Of a stretch of 25,150 nucleotides of DNA, positions 9,501 through 16,900 are shown piece after piece. Below the pieces are notes generated by a model. That model worked only from the letters and a program-made list of their open reading frames with translations. It was not told the origin of the DNA and did not search any database. This DNA comes from a virus. A program made the position numbers and the translations under genes. The DNA is taken from the IMG/VR virus record IMGVR_UViG_3300037264_002061, positions 1 to 25,150 of that record. The stretch is one strand, 5' to 3'. How positions within the stretch are numbered: the first letter of the stretch is position 1; each line of letters opens with the position of its first letter.

Positions 9501-12500
9501 TGCAACGTGGCCGCGGCTTGCTCTGGACCTTGGCCCAGGAGCTCGCCCACGCGGGCGAGATCGATCCGCGCCGTCTCGCCGAGCGCAATCAGCAGGGCCG
9601 CCTGCGGGGAGCTCGCCGTGGTCGCCCGTCGGGCCGCTCGGGTCGTGCGCGTCGTGAAGATCGCCGTCTTTGTCGCCGTCTCGCGCTCCTCGTCGTACTC
9701 CTCAAGCGACAGCAGGAGCGGCAGGTCCGGATCTTCCCGGAAGGCATCCCAGTTCTCGGCCTTGGAGATGGGCCCGTGCTTCTTCACGAAACGGTCGTAC
9801 GCCTGCGTGAGCGCCTTCTGGGCGGCCGTGACTTTGGCGTCGCTTGCGTCCTCCGCCATGCGGTCGTAGACCGTCAGGAGCGCCGTGCGGATCGGCAGCA
9901 GGGCGCGGATGCGCGCATCGTCGGCCTTGCTGAGATCCAGGGGTGTGGCCCGCCCGTCGATCACTTGGGCCAGCCGATCGTCATGGATCAGGAATTCGAA
10001 CGGCCGCGTCCCTGCAGGCGCTTGGGCGTGAGTGAAGGCTGCGAGCGTCGCGGCGGGGGGCGTCAGATCAATGGCATTGGCGGGCAGCCGACGCACAGTG
10101 TCAGCCAACTGCGCAGCGAGATCGCCGGTCGGCTCGACGTTGTAGGTGTCGGCCCGGCGCATCTTCCCGGTGCTCGTGTGCGTGCCGAGCACCATCTCGG
10201 GGTGGGCCAGGAAGTACTCGTTGACGTGTTGCTCGACGCCAGCACCCTCCTTGTTGGCGAGCGTCACAGGCCTGATGGCCGCCCACGGTCCTGCGTGCTC
10301 GGCCTGCGCCCCCGCATGGCGCTTCCGGAGGAACAGGATGTCGGTGACGACCTCCGTCCCGGCGGTCGCTTTGAATGCCGTGAAGGGCAACCGGATGCCG
10401 CCAAGGAAGTCCGCCCGGCTGGCGAGATACTCCCGCACGCGCTGCCCAGTGTCGTCTCGCGCATCCATCGTCCCATGCGACGTCACGAACGCGATGAGCC
10501 CGCCAGGGGCCACCTTGTCGAGCGCCTTCGCAAAGAAGTAGTTGTGGATGCGTTGCTTCACGAACGCCGGGCCCTGAAACGTTGGATCCGTGATCGGGAT
10601 CGCGCCGAAGGGCACGTTGCTGATGGCAACGGCAAAGTGATTATCCGGAAGCGTCGCCGCTTGGAATCCGCTGTGATGGGCGTATGTGCCAGGATAGAGT
10701 GCCGACGCGATCGCCGCCGTGACGCCGTCCTTCTCCACGAGCGCCCACGGCGCACTCCGCAGGTCCTCCGGCACGAGCCCGACAAAGTGCCCGATGCCAG
10801 CCGCCGGCTCAAGGAAGGAGCCCGTGCGTACACCCAGGTGTCGGACTGCGTCCCACATCGCGCGGATCACCGTCGGCGAGGTGTAGTGGGCATTCTGGGT
10901 GGAGTTCCGCGCGAGGCTGTACTCCTCCGTCGTCAGGAGTTCCTTGAGTTGCCGGTCGGCATCGTTCCAGAAGGCATCCGGGGAGTCGTCGCCTTCCTCG
11001 CGCTTCCAGTATTCGAAGATGCGCGGCAGGCCGCCCCAGCCGACGTACCGCACGAGGGCGGCTTGCTCCTCGGGAGTCGCACGGCGCTGCTCACGCGCGA
11101 GCGCTGTGACGATCCGGATGGCGGCGAGATTGCGCGTGACACGCTCGCGGGCGGAGCCGGTGCCGATCGAGTCACTGTCGGTGATGCGATAGCGATCCGC
11201 GCCGAGGGCGGGATTCTCGGCCGCTACCGCGGCGGGCCGTACCGGGCGTCCCCCGCGAACGGGTCGAGGTCCGGCGGAAACAGGTCCTCCCTCGCCAGCT
11301 CCCTCGCCGCTGACCACGGCAGGCCCTCCCGGACCAGCCGCCGCTCGAGGCGGGCGTTCTCCTGCATCAGGAGGTCGACCTCCCGGTCGGTCAGGTTCGG
11401 CTGCGACCGCTTCACCGCCAGCCACAGTGCCGTCTTCATCGGGGATCTCGCTTTCAGGCTGCGCCTTTCCAAAGACGGTGTCAACATCAACCGTCTGTCC
11501 CGTCAACCGCTTCCACGCCGCGGCGAAGTACGCCCGCAGTTTCTCCGGGAACGTCTCGCCAGTGAGGTCCTGCCACTGCGCTTGGAGGAGCAAGGCCGCT
11601 TTCCGGGCCTCCACTACGCCGTCGTCAAGGTAGGTCCGGACGATCCCGATCATGGCGATGCCGTGCTTCGGGTTCACGCCGGCGCCGATCTCGGTTGAGA
11701 GATCCTTGGCGAGCTGCGTGATTAGGTCGTCGCGCTTCTTGGCGTTCTCCGCCTTGCGCGTGGCGAGGGCCTCGCGCTGCTCCTCGGCGGCGGTCTTGGG
11801 CGGCCGCGCTTCGAACGGCCGCTCAACAGCTACGCCAGCCGGCACAATCTGCGGTGTGACTGGCTTCTTCTCTGGTGCCTTCGGCTCCTCGCCACGGTCG
11901 CGTAGCACGTCGGCGGCAATCCGACGCTCGCGGGTCGTGGCTCTGACATCCTGGCCATTGGCAATCGTCCGGATCTCCTCAACTGACCGATCCTCCATCT
12001 CGCGACGAACTCGGAGATCAGGGCTGATCGCCACTTCGCGCACGCCGGGCATGTCGCCCTCGGGCGCTTGCCGCGCGCCGATAAGGATCTCAGCCTCGGC
12101 CACCGCCTCCGTCTTCTGCTTGGCGCGATCCCGTCGATACCAGGTCCCAGAGGTCTTCGCCCAGCGGTAGCCCGCCCGCTTCAGTTGCTTGCGGACCTCC
12201 TCAGATGGCTTCTCCGCGAACCTGACTTCGACGGACTCAAGGCGGTCGTTGTAGGTGACGGATGGCTGGCCTTCGCGGGCTTCGGCCGCAGCAGCGCGAG
12301 GAGCCTCAGCCGAAACGGCCGGTCCTGCAACAGGAGTCGTAGCAGGTCGCCCATGTGCCTCCTCCGGTGGTGTCTGGCCCTCCACATCCTGAACGACGAC
12401 ATTCCACAGTTCCTCGTCCGTCATCTCCGAGACGGGCTTGGTAACGGCTGGTGTCGGTTGGCGTGGGCTGGTCACGGCTGGTGCCCGCTGCGCGCCCGTC

Positions 12501-14803
12501 AGCGGGATCCTGACGGTTCCGCCGTCCTTGGCCGAGAACGTGACGTTCTCCAAGAGGATCGTCTGCCCTTCGAGGGCATCCAGCCCGTCGTACTCCTTCC
12601 CCTTCCCTGGCTGGACGTACGCCAAGGTGACATGCGGGCGGTACTCCGGGTACGTGTCAGTCGTCTCCAACGCCTCGGCGATCTTGGCGTTCAGGGCGTG
12701 CAGTTCGGGCGAAGCGACGATATCGATCTTGACGGCATCTGCGGTCCCACCCTCAACCCCGGCGAAGTGCGATGTCGTCCCGAACGTGGCTCGGATCGGG
12801 GCGACATCCTTCAAGACAGCCCGCACCTCTTCGACATCATCCGTGTGGAGCCCGTACTTCACGGTCAGGTGGGGCTGTGTCTCTCGCCCATCTGCCGCGA
12901 GGTCCTCGTCCTTCACCGTGGCCGCCATCGCCAGCACGTCGTGGGCGACTCCAGGCGGAAGGTCGACTTGGGTTGAGGCGAACTTTCGCTCAGCCGGTTC
13001 TGGAGGCGTGAAGGTCGCGACTTGGAGCTCAGGGGCGTCCCTGGTTCCCGCCGGCGGGAACGAAAGCTGCTCCTCAGATGGCCTGTTCTGAACCAATCGA
13101 TAGCCGCGAAAGCCCTCTACCTCTTCAACTGCCACCCATCCGCGCTCCAGTGCCTCGCGGGGCTCGACGCCGAGAAGGGTCCGCACACGCTCGCCGGTCA
13201 TCAGCGTGCGCCCTTCGAGATCAGGCACATCCGAAAGCACTTCCTGCCCATCCACCAGTTCAGCCGGCTGTTGGGGTGTGAAAGTCGCAACTTGGAGCTC
13301 TGGTGGGGCGTTCAGGCTTGCACTTGGAGCCTGTGGGGCCACGCTAGGAGCTTCCGGAGGCGTCTGGACGGCGACAGGGGCCACAGGAGGCGCTGTGTGA
13401 GGCGCAGCCGGAGGGAGGCTCCAAGTTCCACCCTGATCGCCACCCCAGAGCTCCACCAAGGCTCCAAGTGTGGCCCCAAGTGGCTGGACATCGACCGGCG
13501 CAGCGGTGGCCACGGGTGCAGGCGGCGGGGCCGTCTGACGTGCGACCCGTGGGCGAGGTTCTGGCTGGCGGAGCGGTGTTTCCTGGCCAGTTCCAAGTGT
13601 CTGCATGACCCGCTGCACGGCGGTCGCGCCAGCCGTCTGGGCCACCGTCCCGACGATGGTCGCGACAAGGGTCTGCTTCGCGGCGCTCCATCGCTCATCC
13701 CGATAGGCTGAGAAGGGCTTGTCCGGGTTGAGATAGACCCACTCGTTCAGGTCTTGCACGAGCGTAGCGAGTTGCTCCTGGGGCACCTCCAGCCCGACCT
13801 GGGCGAGCACGGTTTTCCAGAGTGCCTTGTTCGCCGCCAGATCCTTGAGCAGCTTCGACGCCGGCAGGAGTTCCGTCAGCACTTCCGTGGCACCATCGGC
13901 CACGGCCGCCTTCGCCGCCTCGAGAGGGGGCTTCCCCGACGCCATGGCGGTCTCGAAGGTATCGCTGCCAGTCGTGAAGCCCATCGCGGCCAGGAGCGGC
14001 GCCGGGTTGCCAGAGAGAATCCCGAGGGCAATCGCTGGCGCGGTCATCGCGATCGACTCCACGCCGCTGTAGACGCCGCGCTCGATCTCGCCGGCGAGGG
14101 GATCCGTCAGTTCCTGTGCCGTCACTTGCTCCGTCAGCGTCGTGACGGTGCGCGTCGCCAGATCCGCCACCGAGGGCAGATGCAGCGCCTCCCCGGCCGC
14201 GCCTATCGCCCGCCAGAAGGGCGCGTTGACAGCCCGGCTGAGCCGCGCGACCCCGGACGCGGCGGCCGTGCGCAGGTTCGCGCCGACATCGCGCGCAGGC
14301 GGCACAGCATCCGGCGGCGGACGCATACGTATGGAGGGCTGTGGAATCGCTACGCGCTCGGCGGGCGTGAGATGAGCCGCGACGGGCTGAATCGGCGCCG
14401 TCCCGCCGGCGGGATGGGCTGCTTGGAGACTGACCGTGTCCGCAAACTCCGGGCTCCATCCGCCCGCTTCGAGGGCTCGGCGCGTCCCAGGGGCGACGCC
14501 GGGCTGACGCGCTCCGGTCCTGGTGGAGAACCCCTCAACGAACTCGGTAGGATGGCCTGGCTTCTTGTACTGCGAGGGCCAGTGCCCGGCGGCATCGGGC
14601 ATCGCGCCCGCCAGGAAGGCGGCGCGGTAGTCGTAGAACTGGTCTGGACTGTCTGGGTCTGGGCTCAGGTCGCCGCGGTACGTGCCGTACCAGGCCCGGA
14701 AGGCCTGCTCGTCGTCAGTCGGAGCCTTGGTGACGGGCGTGTACGACTTGATCGCCAGCGGGGCGGGCGGCGCGTAGGCCTTGATGCGGAGCTGGCTCGC
14801 CAT
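3461..14803 (-). CDS. Giant virion-type polyvalent protein: 2H phosphoesterase, N6-adenine methyltransferase, SF2 helicase
   Basis: A single intact frame of 3780 residues. Domains in order: an N-terminal segment (about 35-90, with 'DYRAAFLAGA'), typical of the beginning of phage polyvalent proteins; a hydrophobic Ala/Gly-rich segment (about 245-310); Pro/Ala linkers; a 2H phosphoesterase domain (about 606-785) with H645-x-T647 and H724-x-T726; a small domain (about 849-898, 'LKRAGYRWAKTSGTWYRRD') found in antirestriction-type polyvalent proteins; an Ala/Pro/Gly linker; an N6-adenine methyltransferase (about 1196-1495) with motif I 'EPAAGIGHF' at 1332 and motif IV N1396-V-P-F; and an SF2/SNF2-type helicase (about 1975-2620) with Walker A K2005, DEAH 2174-2177, 'ATGTPVSNS' near 2221 and 'RIGRILRQGH' at 2540. 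The C-terminal third is helical with hydrophobic stretches near 3190-3225, 3400 and 3450. The start ATG lies 3 bases after the previous stop with no ribosome binding site. P1 DarB is the best known relative in architecture. No cysteine was found on reading. The role, delivered with DNA to block restriction and perhaps nucleotide signalling, is inferred. Confidence 0.95.
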   Translation of the reverse strand: MASQLRIKAYAPPAPLAIKSYTPVTKAPTDDEQAFRAWYGTYRGDLSPDPDSPDQFYDYRAAFLAGAMPDAAGHWPSQYKKPGHPTEFVEGFSTRTGARQPGVAPGTRRALEAGGWSPEFADTVSLQAAHPAGGTAPIQPVAAHLTPAERVAIPQPSIRMRPPPDAVPPARDVGANLRTAAASGVARLSRAVNAPFWRAIGAAGEALHLPSVADLATRTVTTLTEQVTAQELTDPLAGEIERGVYSGVESIAMTAPAIALGILSGNPAPLLAAMGFTTGSDTFETAMASGKPPLEAAKAAVADGATEVLTELLPASKLLKDLAANKALWKTVLAQVGLEVPQEQLATLVQDLNEWVYLNPDKPFSAYRDERWSAAKQTLVATIVGTVAQTAGATAVQRVMQTLGTGQETPLRQPEPRPRVARQTAPPPAPVATAAPVDVQPLGATLGALVELWGGDQGGTWSLPPAAPHTAPPVAPVAVQTPPEAPSVAPQAPSASLNAPPELQVATFTPQQPAELVDGQEVLSDVPDLEGRTLMTGERVRTLLGVEPREALERGWVAVEEVEGFRGYRLVQNRPSEEQLSFPPAGTRDAPELQVATFTPPEPAERKFASTQVDLPPGVAHDVLAMAATVKDEDLAADGRETQPHLTVKYGLHTDDVEEVRAVLKDVAPIRATFGTTSHFAGVEGGTADAVKIDIVASPELHALNAKIAEALETTDTYPEYRPHVTLAYVQPGKGKEYDGLDALEGQTILLENVTFSAKDGGTVRIPLTGAQRAPAVTSPRQPTPAVTKPVSEMTDEELWNVVVQDVEGQTPPEEAHGRPATTPVAGPAVSAEAPRAAAAEAREGQPSVTYNDRLESVEVRFAEKPSEEVRKQLKRAGYRWAKTSGTWYRRDRAKQKTEAVAEAEILIGARQAPEGDMPGVREVAISPDLRVRREMEDRSVEEIRTIANGQDVRATTRERRIAADVLRDRGEEPKAPEKKPVTPQIVPAGVAVERPFEARPPKTAAEEQREALATRKAENAKKRDDLITQLAKDLSTEIGAGVNPKHGIAMIGIVRTYLDDGVVEARKAALLLQAQWQDLTGETFPEKLRAYFAAAWKRLTGQTVDVDTVFGKAQPESEIPDEDGTVAGGEAVAAEPDRPGGRPPDAGERPPRAAAGPGGPAVVSGEGAGEGGPVSAGPRPVRGGRPVRPAAVAAENPALGADRYRITDSDSIGTGSARERVTRNLAAIRIVTALAREQRRATPEEQAALVRYVGWGGLPRIFEYWKREEGDDSPDAFWNDADRQLKELLTTEEYSLARNSTQNAHYTSPTVIRAMWDAVRHLGVRTGSFLEPAAGIGHFVGLVPEDLRSAPWALVEKDGVTAAIASALYPGTYAHHSGFQAATLPDNHFAVAISNVPFGAIPITDPTFQGPAFVKQRIHNYFFAKALDKVAPGGLIAFVTSHGTMDARDDTGQRVREYLASRADFLGGIRLPFTAFKATAGTEVVTDILFLRKRHAGAQAEHAGPWAAIRPVTLANKEGAGVEQHVNEYFLAHPEMVLGTHTSTGKMRRADTYNVEPTGDLAAQLADTVRRLPANAIDLTPPAATLAAFTHAQAPAGTRPFEFLIHDDRLAQVIDGRATPLDLSKADDARIRALLPIRTALLTVYDRMAEDASDAKVTAAQKALTQAYDRFVKKHGPISKAENWDAFREDPDLPLLLSLEEYDEERETATKTAIFTTRTTRAARRATTASSPQAALLIALGETARIDLARVGELLGQGPEQAAATLQADGLIIDTPSGWQLPVVYLSGNVRVKLAEASAAAALDSRYQAAVDRLMAVIPEDLPAYKINVRLGAAWVPPSYVQEFVEHIARGASGVTVSYQPTDAKWSIDGTGLRSKFDTADVGTKDLLLDALNDRRRTIKRTVEGTTVVDRTATALARQRKEDLHKAFTSWLLKDEGARRSWAVRTYNDAFNAYVEPTIDGAFLTFPGMADFWREQIADHQRDAVARILLMGDTLLAHVVGAGKTLTMVAAAMEMKRLGIARKPLFVVPNHLISQVPSEFLQHYPNARVLVATSEDLSKDRRRRFTARIASGQWDAVIMPYSAFVRVSMSAEAERAYHREILDEIETAILAEYRRDLGEHKKGRRGTGKTPPSVKRLENMRDRVQKKLDALAKRPKDDMLDFEQLGVDALFVDEAHSFKNLYFATRQQAAGIPSDNDAQRAADLYLKVRYLNRQSNYRTVVLATGTPVSNSMAEIFVMQKLLQEHALERAGIHTFDAWLAQFGHIVAETELDPSGTGMSARPRLKAFRNLPDLAAMFRQVADVKMIDDLPWLKARRPKLKGDTIDVVQVDLTPGQSRLLSELKDRADNLDPRDRRADNMVKITGEGRAGMLDLRLLDRRAPDERGNKMHRVAEEAADIYREHARVKGAQLIFMDAGTPGSEQRSLKARKMTLPSGKTVLRPPTEAERNRGYDLYADLKKKLVKAGIPAAQIAFIHDLDAVPEKKRDGARKALFRKVRSGEVRVLIGSTGKMGTGMNVQERLVALHNVDPAWKPSDIEQRIGRILRQGHALAAADPAFRVRVLNYVAKGAGQQFGFDAYMWQLNEAKAQIIARFFNGRLQERDLSLDLEQTVLTASEMKAIATGNPLVLELAKAQGEVQRLEMVYTGWEESRREAEYSLEARRTQLASMTARDEQRQRTAEAVTEDVEATARTAQIEGETVTGHTAIGEAILAAAQAATRKTDAHPGVWQSYVQPKAIGTYRGLALTIEGNGTTDPWLVLRHPKAKVPRYGGKVQDDVYTPLPLELLTPDPQGPGGQNWRNPMGLLTAVTSAIDDITREDTWSRDQVKEEIARYELILGTPFEQEADLAAAKTKAEEVAKALGVPVTGVEDVQEIDEDEGGVVAGEEATVAERALSALESIEQDAKARLKDRGTLTGKRAIAGLPADDLADLAIIGATKIAKGSIRFAQWSAEMIREFGEAIRPHLRQIYEAALQKAGEARPVSIPTEGRAIPPAVRIPEAKRLEFPSLQKMPEAIRPDVQALLEQYGGFQPQRRDVQSWPRTADLSKDVWLPLETLKPGTALNAEELQAYQTAIATALTARKPLLQKLQEKTATDREKARISYLTDVATVLVASYRGAKAEAGRALNILRVKGRALELGESAFIDKILKAPGFAGDLAKASKVALEAAGDPLKQLRALRQGTLVDYALAIYYANLLSGIKTHLRNLIGNTFNVLANMAVPLGAVPADLYRVATKGGVRAVYLSELPHALGGTVVGLDRGIRQAWFTFAEGFRPSTVERAASGKFDTPRVELPGGLANPFNIPGRALEAVDEFFRTIAHHQELYAGLFSHARQEGLTAPPRIAARMAELLAAVDRTTPDGEAMAGILERASEFADHATFNEDPGFIIRTLLKLKGPTAPAAARIATTIVIPFMRITGAITRQGFEWSPAGVAMRGARSTDARVQAQARGRALLGSMALIPFVWLAATGRLTGAPPDDPGEREEFYALGKLGNAIKIGTFWVRYVLFQPYSVMLSAAANAWQSWEASQQDEAAAQDAVAAAVAGAGQSILDQSFLSGLESLQNALDEPRQAGRWVSLFTQGLVPFSGMLRNITQAVDPYARRPEGVAESVQAITPGQSDTLPVRRTRFGAPVVPRPGPWYQRGFLVPEVSKAASDELTLTLARLKLRPVTPRPQLTRNGVRVDLTREQEDVLSEALGREVRIILEERIASPRFAGRSDETNVAVLERAMADAREGVRGRALRSLARKDAFTVERLLSREAWQRTRRQAAALLGEPAPAVAR
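13008..13030 (-). repeat. Direct repeat copy 2 inside the polyvalent protein gene
   Basis: Nearly identical (21 of 23 bases) to 13278-13300, and in the same frame, both encoding the core of 'PELQVATFTP'. The copies are exactly 270 bases (90 codons) apart and flank a compact module of about 80 residues just upstream of the 2H domain. Confidence 0.75.
13278..13300 (-). repeat. Direct repeat copy 1 inside the polyvalent protein gene
   Basis: Partner of 13008-13030. It closes a long Pro/Ala-rich linker. The two differences are third-position changes, so the encoded peptide is kept. Confidence 0.75.
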
Positions 14804-14806
14804 GGG

Positions 14807-16072
14807 TCATCGCGTCGTCGGCTGGACACTTCCGTCCTCGCGCACCGTCCACGTGGTTCCATCCGTCAACTCGTAGTCCCCGACCTTCTGGCCTTTCAGC
14901 AGGGTTCCGACGCTCGCCGGCACACCACCGGCTGGACGTCTGGCGGCCCCTGTCCGGAGATCCGGCGGCAGGATACGATCCCTCGAGGCGGCGGCCTTCC
15001 CGGTCGGACTCGTCACGGGCGGGAGATTGAGTTGTTCTCGGTAATTGTTCTCGATCGCCAGTTGCCGACGCCGCACATCGGCAGGTTGGAGCTCCGACCG
15101 AGGATCGGCCAGGTCGCGCTCGAGCCGATCCAAGGCGTCCCCGCGCCACCGGATAGCCACCGCCCGGGCGCTGTCGGTCAACCCTCGCCGCTCTTCGCGG
15201 CTCAGTCGGTCCTCGCGTTGCTCCGCCAGATCCTCTAGGAATTGCTGGTGCTCGGCTGTGCGCTTCGCCGCCGCAGCTTGCCGCTCGTCATCGACCGTCC
15301 GGCCGTGCTCGGTCCCCGCCTGCTCGGCCGTCAGCGCCCACTTCCGGAGTCGTTCTGGGGCGTCCGTGGAGAACGCGCCGGCCTGCTCAACGAGGCTGTC
15401 CGCCACGCCAAGGAACCGTGCGTGCCTCGTCCCGGTCTCCCACGCCTCCTCGGTCGTGGCGTCGGCTAAGAGTTCGCCCAGGAAGCGCCGCTGCTCCGTG
15501 TCGCTCACGCGCGCGTGCTGCTGGGCCTTCGTGAAGGCGTCCGCGAGCGCCAGTTTCTTCGCGAGGCCAGCCGTCTCCAGGCTCGCCCGCTCGACGAACT
15601 GCGTGATCCCCCGTACCCGCGCGGGGTCGTAGGCCTCCGGGATCTCCTCAGCCAGACGCGGATCAAGGCTCACCGCCATCTCCACGAGCGTGGGCCGAAT
15701 CTGCGGCCAGACGTCCGGCCGCGCTTCGGCTTCCTGCAGGAGCGCGGGGGCGCGTGTGTAGACGTCCGTGTGTTGGGCGATGCGCTCGCCCATCTTGGAC
15801 AAGGCCTGCTCGCGGATCGCGCCGGCCCCGTCCCGGAGCGATCGCGCCGTGGACCAGTCACCCGACTGCTCCAGAATGCCGGCGGCGCCGTCAAGACTGC
15901 CCTTCGCTTGGTTGACGGCCCGCTCGATCGCCTTCGTGCGCTTCGCCTCTTTGGACTGCTGCTCGAACTTCTCCAGATTCCCGGCCAGGCTCATCATCGC
16001 CGAGAGGCTCTGCATGGGATCCTGCCCCTGCGGCATTGGAATCAGTGGATAGGATCGCGGCTGGTACGGCAT
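14807..16072 (-). CDS. Helical internal virion / DNA-ejection-type protein
   Basis: A 421-residue protein that is almost entirely helical and charged. It has a Met/Pro-rich beginning, long Glu/Arg/Ala/Gln helices with coiled-coil character (strongest at about 255-345), and a final small beta part of about 40 residues with a Thr/Trp strand ('DYELTDGTTWTV'). There are no cysteines, no signal peptide and no enzyme motif. It lies between the 269-residue ejection-type protein and the giant polyvalent protein; in P22- and T7-type phages this place after the tail hub holds the internal core or ejection proteins (P22 gp7, gp20, gp16; T7 gp14-16). Start ATG 16072 lies 4 bases after the previous stop with no clear ribosome binding site, so coupling is likely. 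The function is inferred from composition and place. Confidence 0.82.
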   Translation of the reverse strand: MPYQPRSYPLIPMPQGQDPMQSLSAMMSLAGNLEKFEQQSKEAKRTKAIERAVNQAKGSLDGAAGILEQSGDWSTARSLRDGAGAIREQALSKMGERIAQHTDVYTRAPALLQEAEARPDVWPQIRPTLVEMAVSLDPRLAEEIPEAYDPARVRGITQFVERASLETAGLAKKLALADAFTKAQQHARVSDTEQRRFLGELLADATTEEAWETGTRHARFLGVADSLVEQAGAFSTDAPERLRKWALTAEQAGTEHGRTVDDERQAAAAKRTAEHQQFLEDLAEQREDRLSREERRGLTDSARAVAIRWRGDALDRLERDLADPRSELQPADVRRRQLAIENNYREQLNLPPVTSPTGKAAASRDRILPPDLRTGAARRPAGGVPASVGTLLKGQKVGDYELTDGTTWTVREDGSVQPTTR

Positions 16073-16076
16073 GGGT

Positions 16077-16886
16077 TCAGTACGCCGGCGGGGGCGGTGG
16101 CTGATACGTCGGCATCCCCTGTTTCGCCAGCCCGTAGAGGCTCATCAGCTTGGTCCAATAACTGTTCGCCGAGTCCTGGTTTAGGCCGAATCCCGTCGCA
16201 GCCGTGTTGAAGTTGGTCCCGTAGGTCTGGAGCCCGCGGGTGAACTCGTCCTGCTCGGCCCCGTACTGCATGGCGTACTCCGAGAGCCGCTTGCCAAGGC
16301 CGCCCTGCCACTCGCCGAACTTCCGGTTGTAGACGTTCCCGAACTCCTGCGCCGCCAGGCCTTGGCCGTGGGCCATCAAGTCCTTGAGCGTGCCAGCGGA
16401 CCGCAGGAGCCCCTGGGAGGCCGCCGCGTTCTGCATGGCCTCCTGCCCTTGACTGAGGCGGAACTGATACCCGGGGTCGGTTTGGAAATTCTCCGCTGTG
16501 GGTCCCTCGAAGTCGGGGTAGTCCCACGTTGGCATGTCGAATGTCGGAGGAGCGAAGTCGGGGTGACTGAACTGCCCGTACCCGGCGCCAGTCCCGACAG
16601 GAGGGGCGCCGGTGGCACCGGTGGCACCGGGTCGTTGCGATGTGGCCCGCTGCGTCAGCCACGCCCGAAACTCATCGCCACCCCCGCGGTTATAGCGATC
16701 GACGGCATCATCCAGATCGGATTCGGATGGTTTGATGCCCATGATGCGCGCATACTCGCTGCGCAGCCATTCCCGTTGCGCGGCGACCCGCTCCTCGGGC
16801 GTGGGGTATCGTGGCAACCCGGCCGGCGTCCTCTCACGCTCGTCTGGCCCCTCGGGTGGCGGTGGCTCCTCGCGTTCTAACGCCAT
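16077..16886 (-). CDS. Ejection-type virion protein with the 'DPGYQFRL' phage motif
   Basis: A 269-residue protein. The start ATG at 16886 is set by GAGGAG (16893-16898) 6 bases upstream; a longer frame to 17261 would lie inside the previous gene and is rejected. Residues 1-60 are Pro/Glu-rich then helical. Residues 85-130 are a Gly/Pro/Thr linker. From about residue 141 comes the 'DPGYQFRLSQGQEAMQNAAA' stretch followed by 'GLLRSAGTLKDL' and 'LAAQEFGNVYNR', a combination I know from many short-tailed phage virion proteins, sometimes named DNA transfer proteins. It ends in a Pro/Tyr tail. It has no cysteine and no signal. The motif supports a virion role strongly; the exact step in DNA delivery is inference. 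Confidence 0.85.
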   Translation of the reverse strand: MALEREEPPPPEGPDERERTPAGLPRYPTPEERVAAQREWLRSEYARIMGIKPSESDLDDAVDRYNRGGGDEFRAWLTQRATSQRPGATGATGAPPVGTGAGYGQFSHPDFAPPTFDMPTWDYPDFEGPTAENFQTDPGYQFRLSQGQEAMQNAAASQGLLRSAGTLKDLMAHGQGLAAQEFGNVYNRKFGEWQGGLGKRLSEYAMQYGAEQDEFTRGLQTYGTNFNTAATGFGLNQDSANSYWTKLMSLYGLAKQGMPTYQPPPPPAY

Positions 16887-16900
16887 TGGCGTCTCCTCAG

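Noticed and set aside
9518-11698. Plus-strand open frame of 726 codons
   Set aside because: Lies antisense to the methyltransferase region, composition is Arg/Gly-biased and no recognisable fold or ribosome binding site supports it.
13754-15238. Plus-strand open frame of 494 codons spanning two minus-strand genes
   Set aside because: It crosses the junction of two supported genes and shows only biased composition; a shadow of their codon pattern.
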